A stretch of 12,649 nucleotides of DNA, taken from DHVE2 group archaeon. GTDB taxonomy: Archaea > Thermoplasmatota > Thermoplasmata > Thermoplasmatales > Aciduliprofundaceae. The DNA is taken from NCBI GenBank assembly GCA_027056155.1, contig JALULR010000058.1:1-12649 (forward strand), written 5' to 3'. Positions 6,001-12,328 of the stretch are shown here, one piece after another (position 1 is the first letter of the stretch; each line of letters begins with the position of its first letter). The notes below the pieces were generated by a model. The model did not search any database. It had not been told where the DNA came from and saw only the letters and a list, made by a program, of their open reading frames with translations. A program made the translations under genes and the position numbers.

Positions 6001-7434
6001 CTCTGCCTGTATATTAACACCTAGGCTTCTGAGATTCTGGGCGATACCCTGCCAAACCTCGATTCTCACAGGGTCGTAATCTGCAGGTGGGGTGAATAGT
6101 GTAATAGGCTGCATTGGAGAGCCATCAGGTAAGTCTCTCCACCCATCGCCATTCACGTCAACAAACTTCTCGTTCCAAGATGGGTCCTGCTCCACAAAAC
6201 CATTAGCTGCGGAAACATGCTCACCGTCAAGAATCTTCTTTGCTGTAGCTGGGTTATAGGGATAGTGCTGCACAGACGCATTATACCAAGATGTAAAGAA
6301 CGGTGGCTCTACAGAATCGCCAGCGCTACCAAATCCACCGAGGTATCTCTGCACTGCAGTCGCCTTATCGATAGCATGCGATACAGCGTGGCGGAATGCA
6401 ATGTAATTTGCAGGCTCTTGCTTCTCATTAAATGCAAGGTAGTAGTATCCGTTATCTGCCATGTAGTGCAATCTAATAGATGGGTATTGCTTCAGCAAAT
6501 TTACATTATCGGGCTGAATGGACCACGCAATATAATCTACATCACCGGTAGTAAGGGCAGATATTGCTTCATCTTTGCTGGAGTACACTTTGAATATCAT
6601 TTCAGATATATTGGTGTTCCACAATCTAAAGCCATCAGGAGTTCTGAAGTTCTTGCCCCAGTACCCGCTGTATGGCTTCTCCAATCTATATGAATCTTTT
6701 ACACCGCCAGAGTACATGAAGGGACCTGTGCCTATTGTAGCATTTGGGTCATTGTTCCATGTGGTGTCTATTATTCCGTGGGTGTATCCTTCCGAATCTA
6801 CGGAAATGCCCGCGCCGTCATCATTTACTAAGTGGTCTTTCCATATATGCATAGGAATTATTGGAATGCCAAGTGTGCCTAAGAAGAAATAGTTATACGT
6901 CTGTCTTGCAGTTATCTTCACGGTATATTCGTTCACATAGATGACATGATTCTGTATCTCTGAGAAGCTCACAAAGCCATCATTGTTGTCGTCGAAAGGA
7001 ATAGTAAATTTTTGTCCGGATTCTGTGGTGTTACCTCTTAGTGCACAGTATGAAAAAATCACATCTTTAGCTGTAAACGGCTGCCCATCTTGCCATGTGA
7101 TGCCTTCTCTTAAATATAGAGTTACGCTAGGATAGGGGTATGGGTTAAAATCCCAACTCTTGGCCAATAATCCGTATGGATTTCCATCAAAGTCCATTCC
7201 AACCAAGCTCTCAAAGTTCCAGCCAATCACATTACTCTTCCACACCGTATTACTTCTCAAGTCGAAGTAGTTGAAGTTAGGCAGGTCTTGCTGTACTGCA
7301 ATTTTCAAGACTCTGCTAGAATTCATAGCACTTCCCTGCGCCTTGGGCACTGCACCATGCGAAAGAGCGCTCCCTAACATCAAAACCATCACGAGAATAC
7401 CTATTGCCACATACGCCTTTTTTATGCTCTTCAT
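3097..7434 (-). CDS. Giant cell-surface solute-binding protein: SBP family 5 domain + Ig-like stalk + C-terminal anchor
   Basis: 1445 residues, about 2.5 times a normal oligopeptide-binding protein. Residues 1-30 are a signal peptide (KSIKK, hydrophobic 8-21, SHG-AV near the cut; no lipobox Cys). Residues 41-636 are an SBP_bac_5 (DppA/OppA) domain, shown by the WQDGQPFTAKDVIFSY motif (114-129), a TGPFMY block and a VSHAIDK block. Two EF-hand-like loops lie inside it (148-159, 426-437). Residues about 640-1416 are a chain of beta-rich Ig/invasin-like domains, with a recurring G-x-P...VNV...TD-x-NG pattern at about 662, 760, 877, 1151 and 1253. The end is VPELS, a hydrophobic stretch (1426-1441) and RKRK. 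I count about 26 N-x-S/T sequons, about 20 of them in the stalk. It should sit outside the membrane and deliver peptides to an ABC transporter, but no permease or ATPase gene is nearby. The AGGAGGT ribosome site fixes the start. Confidence 0.88.
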   Translation of the reverse strand: MKSIKKAYVAIGILVMVLMLGSALSHGAVPKAQGSAMNSSRVLKIAVQQDLPNFNYFDLRSNTVWKSNVIGWNFESLVGMDFDGNPYGLLAKSWDFNPYPYPSVTLYLREGITWQDGQPFTAKDVIFSYCALRGNTTESGQKFTIPFDDNNDGFVSFSEIQNHVIYVNEYTVKITARQTYNYFFLGTLGIPIIPMHIWKDHLVNDDGAGISVDSEGYTHGIIDTTWNNDPNATIGTGPFMYSGGVKDSYRLEKPYSGYWGKNFRTPDGFRLWNTNISEMIFKVYSSKDEAISALTTGDVDYIAWSIQPDNVNLLKQYPSIRLHYMADNGYYYLAFNEKQEPANYIAFRHAVSHAIDKATAVQRYLGGFGSAGDSVEPPFFTSWYNASVQHYPYNPATAKKILDGEHVSAANGFVEQDPSWNEKFVDVNGDGWRDLPDGSPMQPITLFTPPADYDPVRIEVWQGIAQNLRSLGVNIQAEPVDFDTLVAYMQSYNYVMLELGWSLGTDAIGNLADIFGPQSIQNTWGWWNASNPNSYYKNAGGVHNTRADKISQDYATLFSKVINKASTTFDTNTQIKYTKWAQNIIAQATVVNVLYYRLNIEATLNTWNGWIEWQGTVFNRFSLGNLYPVNNAITNNKLKIMPDIPAQVAIGKSAAGQITIVNQYGTPLSNVNVSISASSQVQITPQSGKTDNMGVFSFNINALEPGIATITIEASANGLESEYTGTVKTLGYKALHITATAKEYSLAPGGNTQITVRATDQNGAPVGGVNVTVDEILVGYGSLDKYSDTTDQNGYATFTYTAPSSNSMQYQYTDMHTLANLVFSATKEGYSPSNTVTMNLITYNTAESWNIVRITSATNWTVNMTSLTTDIYIHTENFDGTPLPDTYVNISYSNITYLNNAPTSTETDDNGNAKVQLTFNKDLPTKVVVVKFHIPSVHSIDDAVDILYWNGAVGVPLYGGHISIDPFMVGDSSLTYTVSLYNQTNQHPIGNQIIGTVLSDSPDGALANFASGPAFDTTNEWVGINVYAKYSDTNIGFPAEWNGVADNATKQYLMSTYNVDMEPMQIVNGTGNFTIARAQSSYRDLTERLYIITGGSTSYPPPYGAFIMNGNQSFQTQIGFQRAQHIIIESISTQPAVISGNNFSVNVSVYNENNAPVKGVNVKVFNNHHLFSSVSGTTDSSGQITLTPKAPAVNTPKTIDVFARASGNSTTYRVLESTQILVEPKIAYFEYLNTPGTVLWNGTSTTITGKLMGSNGPITNTNVTLILNGTAVANNETNSNGVVSFTINDREYNGVVELQLRFSASGYFTATISKEVLITGGEMAITTLNYPYLVGVGANGNITININSTFSLNYVTLYIKEDSESTYHQYTMQRVGNTNTYYANIKFTNAGNYSFYIVASDIHGNTVNSDIETITASSTVPELSNFGMIAITLLGMALLLLRKRK

Positions 7435-7440
7435 ATCATT

Positions 7441-7447
7441 ACCTCCT
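7441..7447 (-). promoter_or_regulatory. Strong Shine-Dalgarno of the surface binding-protein gene
   Basis: On the minus strand AGGAGGT lies 6 nt before the ATG at 7434, the best match to the archaeal 16S 3' tail in the window. It sets the start and implies a leadered, well-translated mRNA. Confidence 0.85.
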
Positions 7448-7481
7448 AAGCAAGGTATGTATCTTAAACTATATGTGTTTT

Positions 7482-7496
7482 TTGATTTTCAATCAA
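7482..7496. repeat. Perfect palindrome TTGATT-TTC-AATCAA in the binding-protein promoter
   Basis: Six-base arms (7482-7487, 7491-7496) around a 3-nt centre, starting 4 nt downstream of the TATA-like box when read on the minus strand. That is between the box and the expected start site, a usual place for an archaeal repressor operator. The palindrome is seen; the regulator is unknown. It is short and AT-rich, so chance is possible. Confidence 0.4.
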
Positions 7497-7500
7497 CAGC

Positions 7501-7508
7501 ATATAAAA
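7501..7508 (-). promoter_or_regulatory. TATA-like box for the surface binding-protein gene
   Basis: TTTTATAT on the minus strand, about 70 nt before the ATG at 7434. A start site 25 nt further on would leave a leader of about 40 nt carrying the AGGAGGT ribosome site. Confidence 0.5.
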
Positions 7509-7518
7509 GAAAGATGAA

Positions 7519-7538
7519 TATTTATTTTATTTAAAAAA
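7519..7538 (-). terminator. Oligo-T terminator after pyrG
   Basis: Directly after the pyrG TGA the minus strand reads TTTTTTAAATAAAATAAATA, a T-rich tract with no obvious stem, as expected for archaeal termination. It lies just upstream of the next minus-strand promoter. Confidence 0.45.
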
Positions 7539-9146
7539 TCACACATTGTTTTGATTTTTATAACTCTTTGCGGCTTTCACTAACTCTAAGTGCAGTGGTG
7601 AGGGCTTCAATGGCCTTGATTTGAACTCTGGGTGGAACTGGGAGCCCATGTAAAATATGTGCTCTTTTAGCTCGAATATTTCCATTCTCTCACCGCTCTC
7701 GTCTTTTCCGCTGAAATGTAACCCATGCTTTTCAAACTCATCTATGTACTCGGGGTTTACTTCGTACCTGTGCCTGTGCCGCTCTTCTATTTCTAGTCGC
7801 CCGTATATGTGATGTGCCATGCTTCCCTTATCAATAACTATCTTCTGAGCGCCTAGCCGCATTGTACCACCGAGAGCTTCTACATCTCTCTGCTCTGGAA
7901 GTAAGTCTATCACCGGGGCGGAGGTGCTTGGCTGTAACTCGGTGCTGTTTGCATCTTCGTATCCGAGCACGTTTCTTGCGAATTCTACCACGGCAAGCTG
8001 AAACCCGAAGCACACACCTAGGAAGGGTACATTGTGCTCTCTTGCATATTTTGCAGCGAGTATCTTTCCCTCCGAGCCGCGAGCGCCGAAGCCGCCGGGA
8101 ATGAGTATTCCGTGGGCGTCTTCTAGCATGGTTGTGCCTTTTTCTTCAATTTCTTCGCTATCTACCCACGTGAGATTTACCTTTGTTTTGAGCTTTGCCG
8201 CCACATGGGTTAAAGCTTCGCTGTGGCTTATATACGAGTCTTTGAGATGCACGTACTTGCCCACGATGGCTATTGTTACCTCGTCACGGGGCTTGTAGAG
8301 ATTGTTAAGAAAGCGTTTCCATGATTTCCAGTTGGGATTTTCGCCCCATAGCTGTAACTTGCCCATTATGTACTCACCCAGCCCTTGCTCTTCAAAAATC
8401 AATGGAACTTCATAAATTGACCGCGCATCTGGGGCGCTTATTACTGCCTCGTAGGGCACGTTGCAAAACAGCGAGATTTTTCTTCTTGTTTCTGTGGTAA
8501 GCTTTTCCTTTGCACGACCAATGATTATATCTGGCTGAATGCCCAGCGAGCGCAGCTCTTTGACGCTGTGCTGAGTAGGCTTGGTTTTTTGCTCACCAAC
8601 TACGTCCATTATAGGCACGAGAGTCGTATGTACAAATAGCACGTTGCGAAAGCCCTCCTCAATCCAGAGCTGGCGCGCAGCCTCCAAGAAAGGCATACTC
8701 TCTATATCACCCACCGTGCCGCCTATTTCTATGACCGTGACATTTGCATCGCTTTCTACGGCGATTTTTTTTATTCTTCTTTTTATCTCCTCGGTGATAT
8801 GCGGAATTATCTGCACGGTCTTGCCTAAATACTCGCCTCTACGCTCTCTTTCAATAACTGTCTTATAAACTTTGCCCGTAGTTATATTGTGGTCAAATGT
8901 TAAGTTTGTATCAAGAAATCGCTCGTAGTTTCCCAAATCTAGGTCCACCTCTCCGCCGTCTTCAAGCACAAAAACCTCTCCGTGCTGGTACGGGTTCATT
9001 GTGCCTGCGTCATAATTAAGGTATGGGTCAATTTTTATCGCAGTTACTTTCATTCCTCTATTTTTGAGAATTTTTGCTATGGAGCTTGTGGTAATGCCCT
9101 TGCCAAGCCCAGAAATCACACCGCCGGTTACAATAATGTACTTCAT
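7539..9146 (-). CDS. pyrG: CTP synthase
   Basis: 535 residues, full length for the family. It makes CTP from UTP, ATP and glutamine in the cytoplasm. The N-terminal amidoligase domain (1-270) begins [18 protein letters not shown] with the P-loop at 8-20, followed by [20 protein letters not shown] (38-57) and the [12 protein letters not shown]g/ATP region (139-150). The C-terminal class I glutaminase domain (about 288-535) has the PGGFG oxyanion loop (350-354), the nucleophile Cys379 in GVCFGFQ, and His505 and Glu507 in SQFHPEF. The glutaminase triad is complete. The start has GAGGGT 5 nt upstream. It stands alone between two cell-surface genes, with its own terminator and a short divergent promoter region shared with the lectin gene. 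The sequence is archaeal in style, with nothing odd in it. Confidence 0.97.
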   Translation of the reverse strand: MKYIIVTGGVISGLGKGITTSSIAKILKNRGMKVTAIKIDPYLNYDAGTMNPYQHGEVFVLEDGGEVDLDLGNYERFLDTNLTFDHNITTGKVYKTVIERERRGEYLGKTVQIIPHITEEIKRRIKKIAVESDANVTVIEIGGTVGDIESMPFLEAARQLWIEEGFRNVLFVHTTLVPIMDVVGEQKTKPTQHSVKELRSLGIQPDIIIGRAKEKLTTETRRKISLFCNVPYEAVISAPDARSIYEVPLIFEEQGLGEYIMGKLQLWGENPNWKSWKRFLNNLYKPRDEVTIAIVGKYVHLKDSYISHSEALTHVAAKLKTKVNLTWVDSEEIEEKGTTMLEDAHGILIPGGFGARGSEGKILAAKYAREHNVPFLGVCFGFQLAVVEFARNVLGYEDANSTELQPSTSAPVIDLLPEQRDVEALGGTMRLGAQKIVIDKGSMAHHIYGRLEIEERHRHRYEVNPEYIDEFEKHGLHFSGKDESGERMEIFELKEHIFYMGSQFHPEFKSRPLKPSPLHLELVKAAKSYKNQNNV

Positions 9147-9168
9147 GTACTACCCTCATAATTTCAAT

Positions 9169-9175
9169 GTATAAA
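9169..9175 (-). promoter_or_regulatory. TATA-like box for pyrG
   Basis: TTTATAC on the minus strand, centred about 26 nt before the ATG at 9146. This spacing predicts a leaderless transcript, yet GAGGGT sits at 9152-9157 in ribosome-site position. Either the ribosome site is not transcribed from this box, or a farther upstream box is the real one. Confidence 0.4.
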
Positions 9176-9199
9176 CTATTTTCCTACCACCTGCGATAA

Positions 9200-9208
9200 T
9201 TTTTTATT
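9200..9208 (+). promoter_or_regulatory. Possible TATA box for the lectin gene
   Basis: TTTTTTATT lies about 45 nt before the ATG at 9249. Transcription starting about 26 nt after it would include the GGAGGG ribosome site in a leader of roughly 20 nt. The whole stretch is AT-rich, so the choice among several similar strings is uncertain. Confidence 0.3.
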
Positions 9209-9236
9209 GTTATTGAATATTATCCCTTTAAAAAAT

Positions 9237-9242
9237 GGAGGG
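9237..9242 (+). promoter_or_regulatory. Shine-Dalgarno deciding the lectin gene start
   Basis: GGAGGG lies 6 nt before the ATG at 9249. It selects this ATG over the in-frame TTG at 9207, which would put polar residues ahead of the signal peptide. Confidence 0.75.
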
Positions 9243-9248
9243 CTTGTT

Positions 9249-10589
9249 ATGAATGGCAAGATTATAGCTATAGTGGTAATTGCGGTGCTGCTTGGAAGCA
9301 TGGGCGCATCGCTAGCACATGGCGAAGTTAAAGCAGATACATGGTGGAATTCAGCGTGGAAATACAAACGGGCGATAACTATAAGCTCTCAAGAGGTGCT
9401 GAACGGATATCAATTATCGCTGAATATAAGCTACAACGGGCATATGCGTGCAGATTTTGGAGATTTGAGATTTACATACTATAACACAAGTGCCGGTGCT
9501 GAGGAGAGCATACCGTACTGGATAGAGAGTAAAGTTAACGGTGCATGGGCGCGAGTTTGGGTAAAAGTGCCGCATTTGAATGTGGGCGCTAATACCGTGT
9601 ACATGTACTACGGAAATCCCGGGGCTGGGAGTGAGAGCAATCCAGATACTACGATGAGTTTCTATGAAAATTTTAGCTCAAATCCCGATAACAAATTCTG
9701 GATATACAGATACAATAATGATACCGCAAACGAGGGTGTATGGAACTCAGAAAATGGAAACTTTTATCTCACCACTTCCGAGTACAGGATGGGTTGCATG
9801 GCCTTTATGAAGTACCACGGAAGCATGGCTCATGGATTTTATGTGCATTTCCGATACATGATAGGTGGTGGAGATGGGGCAGATGGAATTGCATTTGCTT
9901 TTTACAAAGATATGAGGCCCTATGAAATCTATAAGAGGGTAACCAGTGGGGGTGACTTGGCATTAAGTGCAAACTCTGATGGGAGTATGCAGATATCTCC
10001 TGGTTATGCTGTGGAGTTAGATACATACCTTAACAATTTTGACCCATACCGCGATTATGTGGGAATAACAGATACTTTCTCCACCCCTTTGCCCAGCGCG
10101 CATTATGGCACGTATGAAACAAACAAGGTTGATGATGGGCATTGGCATAGTATGGATATATATTTTTCAGCAGATACCTCGCATATTTGTGTGTTTTTGG
10201 ATAATGAAAAAATTATTGACCTAACAGGTGTGCCTTTTGCAAAGTATGGATGCAATTACACCGGGTTTGGATTTGGCGGGGCCACGGGGGACAGTGATGA
10301 TAATCACATAATCGATGATGTTATCCTAACGGAGTACACTGACAAAAAACCAACATATATCCTAGGAAAAGAGGTAAGTCAAAAAGCATCAGAGAGTGCT
10401 GGAGGCAGCACAGCGGGCGGCGGGCTAGGTAATTACATGTGGTATATTATAATCGGCGTTGTGGCTGCAGCAGTTACACTCGTTGTGCTGCTCTTGCTTA
10501 GACGAAGACCGCCGCAGGCGCATATTACGCAAAATTATTCGCAGGAAAACTATGAAAACATGCAAGGTGATAATTATTCGAATCGGTGA
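9249..10589 (+). CDS. Membrane-anchored surface protein with DUF2341 and concanavalin-like L-type lectin domains
   Basis: 446 residues. In order: a signal peptide (1-24, ending GASLAHG); a DUF2341 domain (about 31-125) opening WWNSAWKYKRAITIS and ending VYMYYGNP; an L-type lectin-like domain (about 140-365); a Ser/Gly/Thr-rich linker (378-395); one membrane helix (397-417) followed by RRRPP; and a 29-residue cytoplasmic tail rich in N, Q, Y and E. The lectin part carries ADGIAFAF (211-218), like the ConA loop with Asp208, and AVELDTYLNNFDP (254-266), like the ConA metal site with E256, D258, Y260, N262 and D265 in the ligand positions; the ConA metal-binding His is replaced by Tyr270. This supports metal-dependent glycan binding outside the cell. 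The ligand is unknown, and no enzyme motif is seen. It is divergent from pyrG and probably monocistronic. Confidence 0.85.
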   Translation: MNGKIIAIVVIAVLLGSMGASLAHGEVKADTWWNSAWKYKRAITISSQEVLNGYQLSLNISYNGHMRADFGDLRFTYYNTSAGAEESIPYWIESKVNGAWARVWVKVPHLNVGANTVYMYYGNPGAGSESNPDTTMSFYENFSSNPDNKFWIYRYNNDTANEGVWNSENGNFYLTTSEYRMGCMAFMKYHGSMAHGFYVHFRYMIGGGDGADGIAFAFYKDMRPYEIYKRVTSGGDLALSANSDGSMQISPGYAVELDTYLNNFDPYRDYVGITDTFSTPLPSAHYGTYETNKVDDGHWHSMDIYFSADTSHICVFLDNEKIIDLTGVPFAKYGCNYTGFGFGGATGDSDDNHIIDDVILTEYTDKKPTYILGKEVSQKASESAGGSTAGGGLGNYMWYIIIGVVAAAVTLVVLLLLRRRPPQAHITQNYSQENYENMQGDNYSNR

Positions 10590-10605
10590 GAATATGCGAA
10601 ATTGC

Positions 10606-10636
10606 AAGGATATATATATATATCTTTTTATTTTTC
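10606..10636 (+). terminator. AT palindrome plus T-tract terminator after the lectin gene
   Basis: GATATATATATATATC (10609-10624) is a perfect 16-nt palindrome, and TTTTTATTTTT follows at once. In RNA it can fold as a weak A-U stem before a U-run. The T-tract alone is enough for archaeal termination. It separates the lectin gene from hisS. Confidence 0.5.
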
Positions 10637-10683
10637 AAAACCCCCTTTAATGAGAAAGTTGAGATAGGCAACGGGCATAATTT

Positions 10684-10692
10684 TTTATAAAT
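10684..10692 (+). promoter_or_regulatory. TATA-like box for hisS
   Basis: TTTATAAAT is centred about 23 nt before the ATG at 10711, with no purine-rich ribosome site between them. A leaderless hisS transcript is the likely outcome. Confidence 0.6.
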
Positions 10693-10710
10693 CTAAGTAA
10701 TCATTAGCCT

Positions 10711-11961
10711 ATGTTTCAGAAGCTCAAAGGCTTTCGCGATATATACCCAGAGAGCATGCGCGCTAGGCGCATTGTGTTTGACAAAATAAATGCCACAGCA
10801 AGAGAATTTGGGTTCCATGAGATTGATGCACCCAGTGTGGAGCATTTAGAGCTTTTTCGCGTGAAGAGCGGTGATGAGATAGTGGAGCAGACTTTTAGCT
10901 TTGTGGATAAAGGCGGGCGTAGTATCACGCTTATACCTGAGCTAACTCCCACAGTAGCTAGAATGCTAGCCTCCCGCAAAGATTTAATCAAGCCTGTAAA
11001 ATGGTTCTCGTTCCCGAAGATGTGGCGCTACGAAGAGCCGCAGAGCGGTAGATTGCGAGAATTTTATCAGTTTAATGCAGATATATTCGGTGTAGCTGGC
11101 ATTGAGGCAGATGCGGAGGTGCTCGCGCTGGCAATGGAGATTTTAGATTCTCTCGGGCTCAAAGGTAAATACGAGATGAGGGTAAGCGATAGGTTGTTGA
11201 TGGAAGAGATTCTCAGAAAATTAGGTGTGGAGCGAATCGAAGAGACGTTTCGGGTTATAGATAAGAGAGATAAAATTCCGGAAGAGCAGTTTTTGGGAAA
11301 GCTGCAAGATATTGCGGGTAGCGATGCCGGCTTGGAAATATCGGAGATTCTCAGTGTGAAGGGCACTGTGAGTGAGGTACTATCAAAAATTGGCGAGTCG
11401 GAGCGAGGTGAAGACCTTCTCGAGCTACAAGAGCTGCTTGCTGCCTATGGCAAAGAAATTACCTTGGATTTATCGATAGTGCGCGGGCTTGCATACTACA
11501 CTGGCGTAGTTTTTGAAGCGCATGATTCTAAGGGAGAATTCCGCGCAATTCTTGGTGGTGGAAGATACGATAATGTAGTGCAACTCTTCGGTGGAGAGCC
11601 CACGCCCGCCGTGGGCTTCGGCATGGGTGATGCGGTTCTTGAATTAATTATGAAAAGAGAAGGTATCTGGCCTGAAGAGCGCATGGAAGTGGATATCTTT
11701 GTGGCAATAGTCCCGGGATTCAGGAAAGAAGCTACTCAGATTGCTATGAAGCTGAGGAAAGAGGGATTTCGGGTAGATATGGACCTCACCGGGCGCTCTC
11801 TCGGAAAACAATTGAAGTATGCGAATCGCATTAATGCGAGGTATGCGATAATTGTAGGTGAGGAAGTGCGCGAGGGAAAAGTGGTCGCTAAAAACATGAA
11901 GAGCGGGGGGCAGAGAACGGTGGAAATCGGGAAATTGAAAGAAGTTATCAACGAAAATTAA
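10711..11961 (+). CDS. hisS: Histidyl-tRNA synthetase
   Basis: 416 residues, a normal length for a class II HisRS. It charges tRNA-His with histidine using ATP. The N-terminus KLKGFRDIYPE is the family start; motif 1 is around 35-60; TLIPELTPTVAR (73-84) is the histidine/ATP pocket; motif 2 is MWRYEEPQSGRLREFYQFN (104-122); the histidine-specific block RGLAYYTGVVFEA (258-270) holds the catalytic Arg258; motif 3 is AVGFGMGDAVLEL (300-312). Residues about 327-416 are the anticodon-binding alpha/beta domain (VDIFVAIVPG, VDMDLTGRSLGKQLKYAN). All catalytic blocks are intact, and the sequence is archaeal in style. The ATG sits where a leaderless start is predicted from the TATA-like box. Its TAA stop is interlocked with the stop of the convergent cysteine-rich gene in TTAA. 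Confidence 0.95.
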   Translation: MFQKLKGFRDIYPESMRARRIVFDKINATAREFGFHEIDAPSVEHLELFRVKSGDEIVEQTFSFVDKGGRSITLIPELTPTVARMLASRKDLIKPVKWFSFPKMWRYEEPQSGRLREFYQFNADIFGVAGIEADAEVLALAMEILDSLGLKGKYEMRVSDRLLMEEILRKLGVERIEETFRVIDKRDKIPEEQFLGKLQDIAGSDAGLEISEILSVKGTVSEVLSKIGESERGEDLLELQELLAAYGKEITLDLSIVRGLAYYTGVVFEAHDSKGEFRAILGGGRYDNVVQLFGGEPTPAVGFGMGDAVLELIMKREGIWPEERMEVDIFVAIVPGFRKEATQIAMKLRKEGFRVDMDLTGRSLGKQLKYANRINARYAIIVGEEVREGKVVAKNMKSGGQRTVEIGKLKEVINEN

Positions 11962-12188
11962 TCGCATAGCTCTTCGCGTATTGTACCGTCTGGAAGCATG
12001 CAATCTTCATGCGGCTCACCTCTCTCTTCCATCTGATACCTTACGCAATTCTTCCAGTCGCCCAAACAATAATGCTTAACCCAATACCCTTCTAATCTAC
12101 CTTCTTCGTAAAATCTCACGATGGGACAGCAGCATGTCCATTTGCACTTGTTTTTGATTTTGCTTATGTCTACGCTGGGCTCTTCCAT
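11958..12188 (-). CDS. Small cysteine-rich protein, probable metal or Fe-S binding, function unknown
   Basis: 76 residues with eight Cys (15, 19, 20, 21, 41, 48, 63, 75), which is very high for this cytoplasmic-looking protein. The core CKWTCCCPIVRFYEEG, the middle WVKHYCLGDWKNCVRYQMEE and the later MLPDGTIREEL resemble short archaeal and bacterial hypothetical proteins of similar pattern that I recall but cannot name firmly. Likely ligands are C15, one of C19-C21, C41 and C48, for zinc or an iron-sulfur cluster (inference). There is no signal peptide or membrane segment. ATG 12188 is preceded by ATTAATATTT centred about 27 nt upstream, fitting a leaderless mRNA. Its TAA shares TTAA (11958-11961) with the hisS stop. 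Confidence 0.8.
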   Translation of the reverse strand: MEEPSVDISKIKNKCKWTCCCPIVRFYEEGRLEGYWVKHYCLGDWKNCVRYQMEERGEPHEDCMLPDGTIREELCD

Positions 12189-12210
12189 TATCAGTGGGTA
12201 AGGCCTTTGG

Positions 12211-12220
12211 AAATATTAAT
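12211..12220 (-). promoter_or_regulatory. TATA-like box for the cysteine-rich gene
   Basis: ATTAATATTT on the minus strand, about 27 nt before the ATG at 12188, with no ribosome site in between. The spacing matches hisS and the first operon. Confidence 0.5.
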
Positions 12221-12278
12221 TTGATTGTCTAATGTGTTGCGGGTATCTGAAGTCCTGAGCGATAGCGAAGGATTTGGG

Positions 12279-12304
12279 CGGAGCAAATATACGGAGCAAA
12301 TATA
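12279..12304. repeat. Perfect 13-bp tandem repeat
   Basis: CGGAGCAAATATA occurs twice head to tail (12279-12291, 12292-12304) with no mismatch or spacer. It lies outside any confident gene. Each unit ends in a TATA-like string, so it could double a promoter or factor-binding site on the plus strand, or be a simple slippage product. Confidence 0.85.
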
Positions 12305-12328
12305 ATATCTGTTTGTTAAGTGACCCCG

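Noticed and set aside
6217..6693. A 158-codon plus-strand frame inside the receptor gene.
   Set aside because: It is opposite the conserved solute-binding domain and has no ribosome site or family motif.
9207..9248. Upstream TTG start for the lectin gene.
   Set aside because: It would add 14 residues ahead of the signal peptide; GGAGGG is placed for ATG 9249.
11644..12003. A 119-codon minus-strand frame over the 3' end of hisS.
   Set aside because: It is antisense to the conserved anticodon-binding domain of HisRS and overlaps the cysteine-rich gene; no start signal or protein-like pattern.
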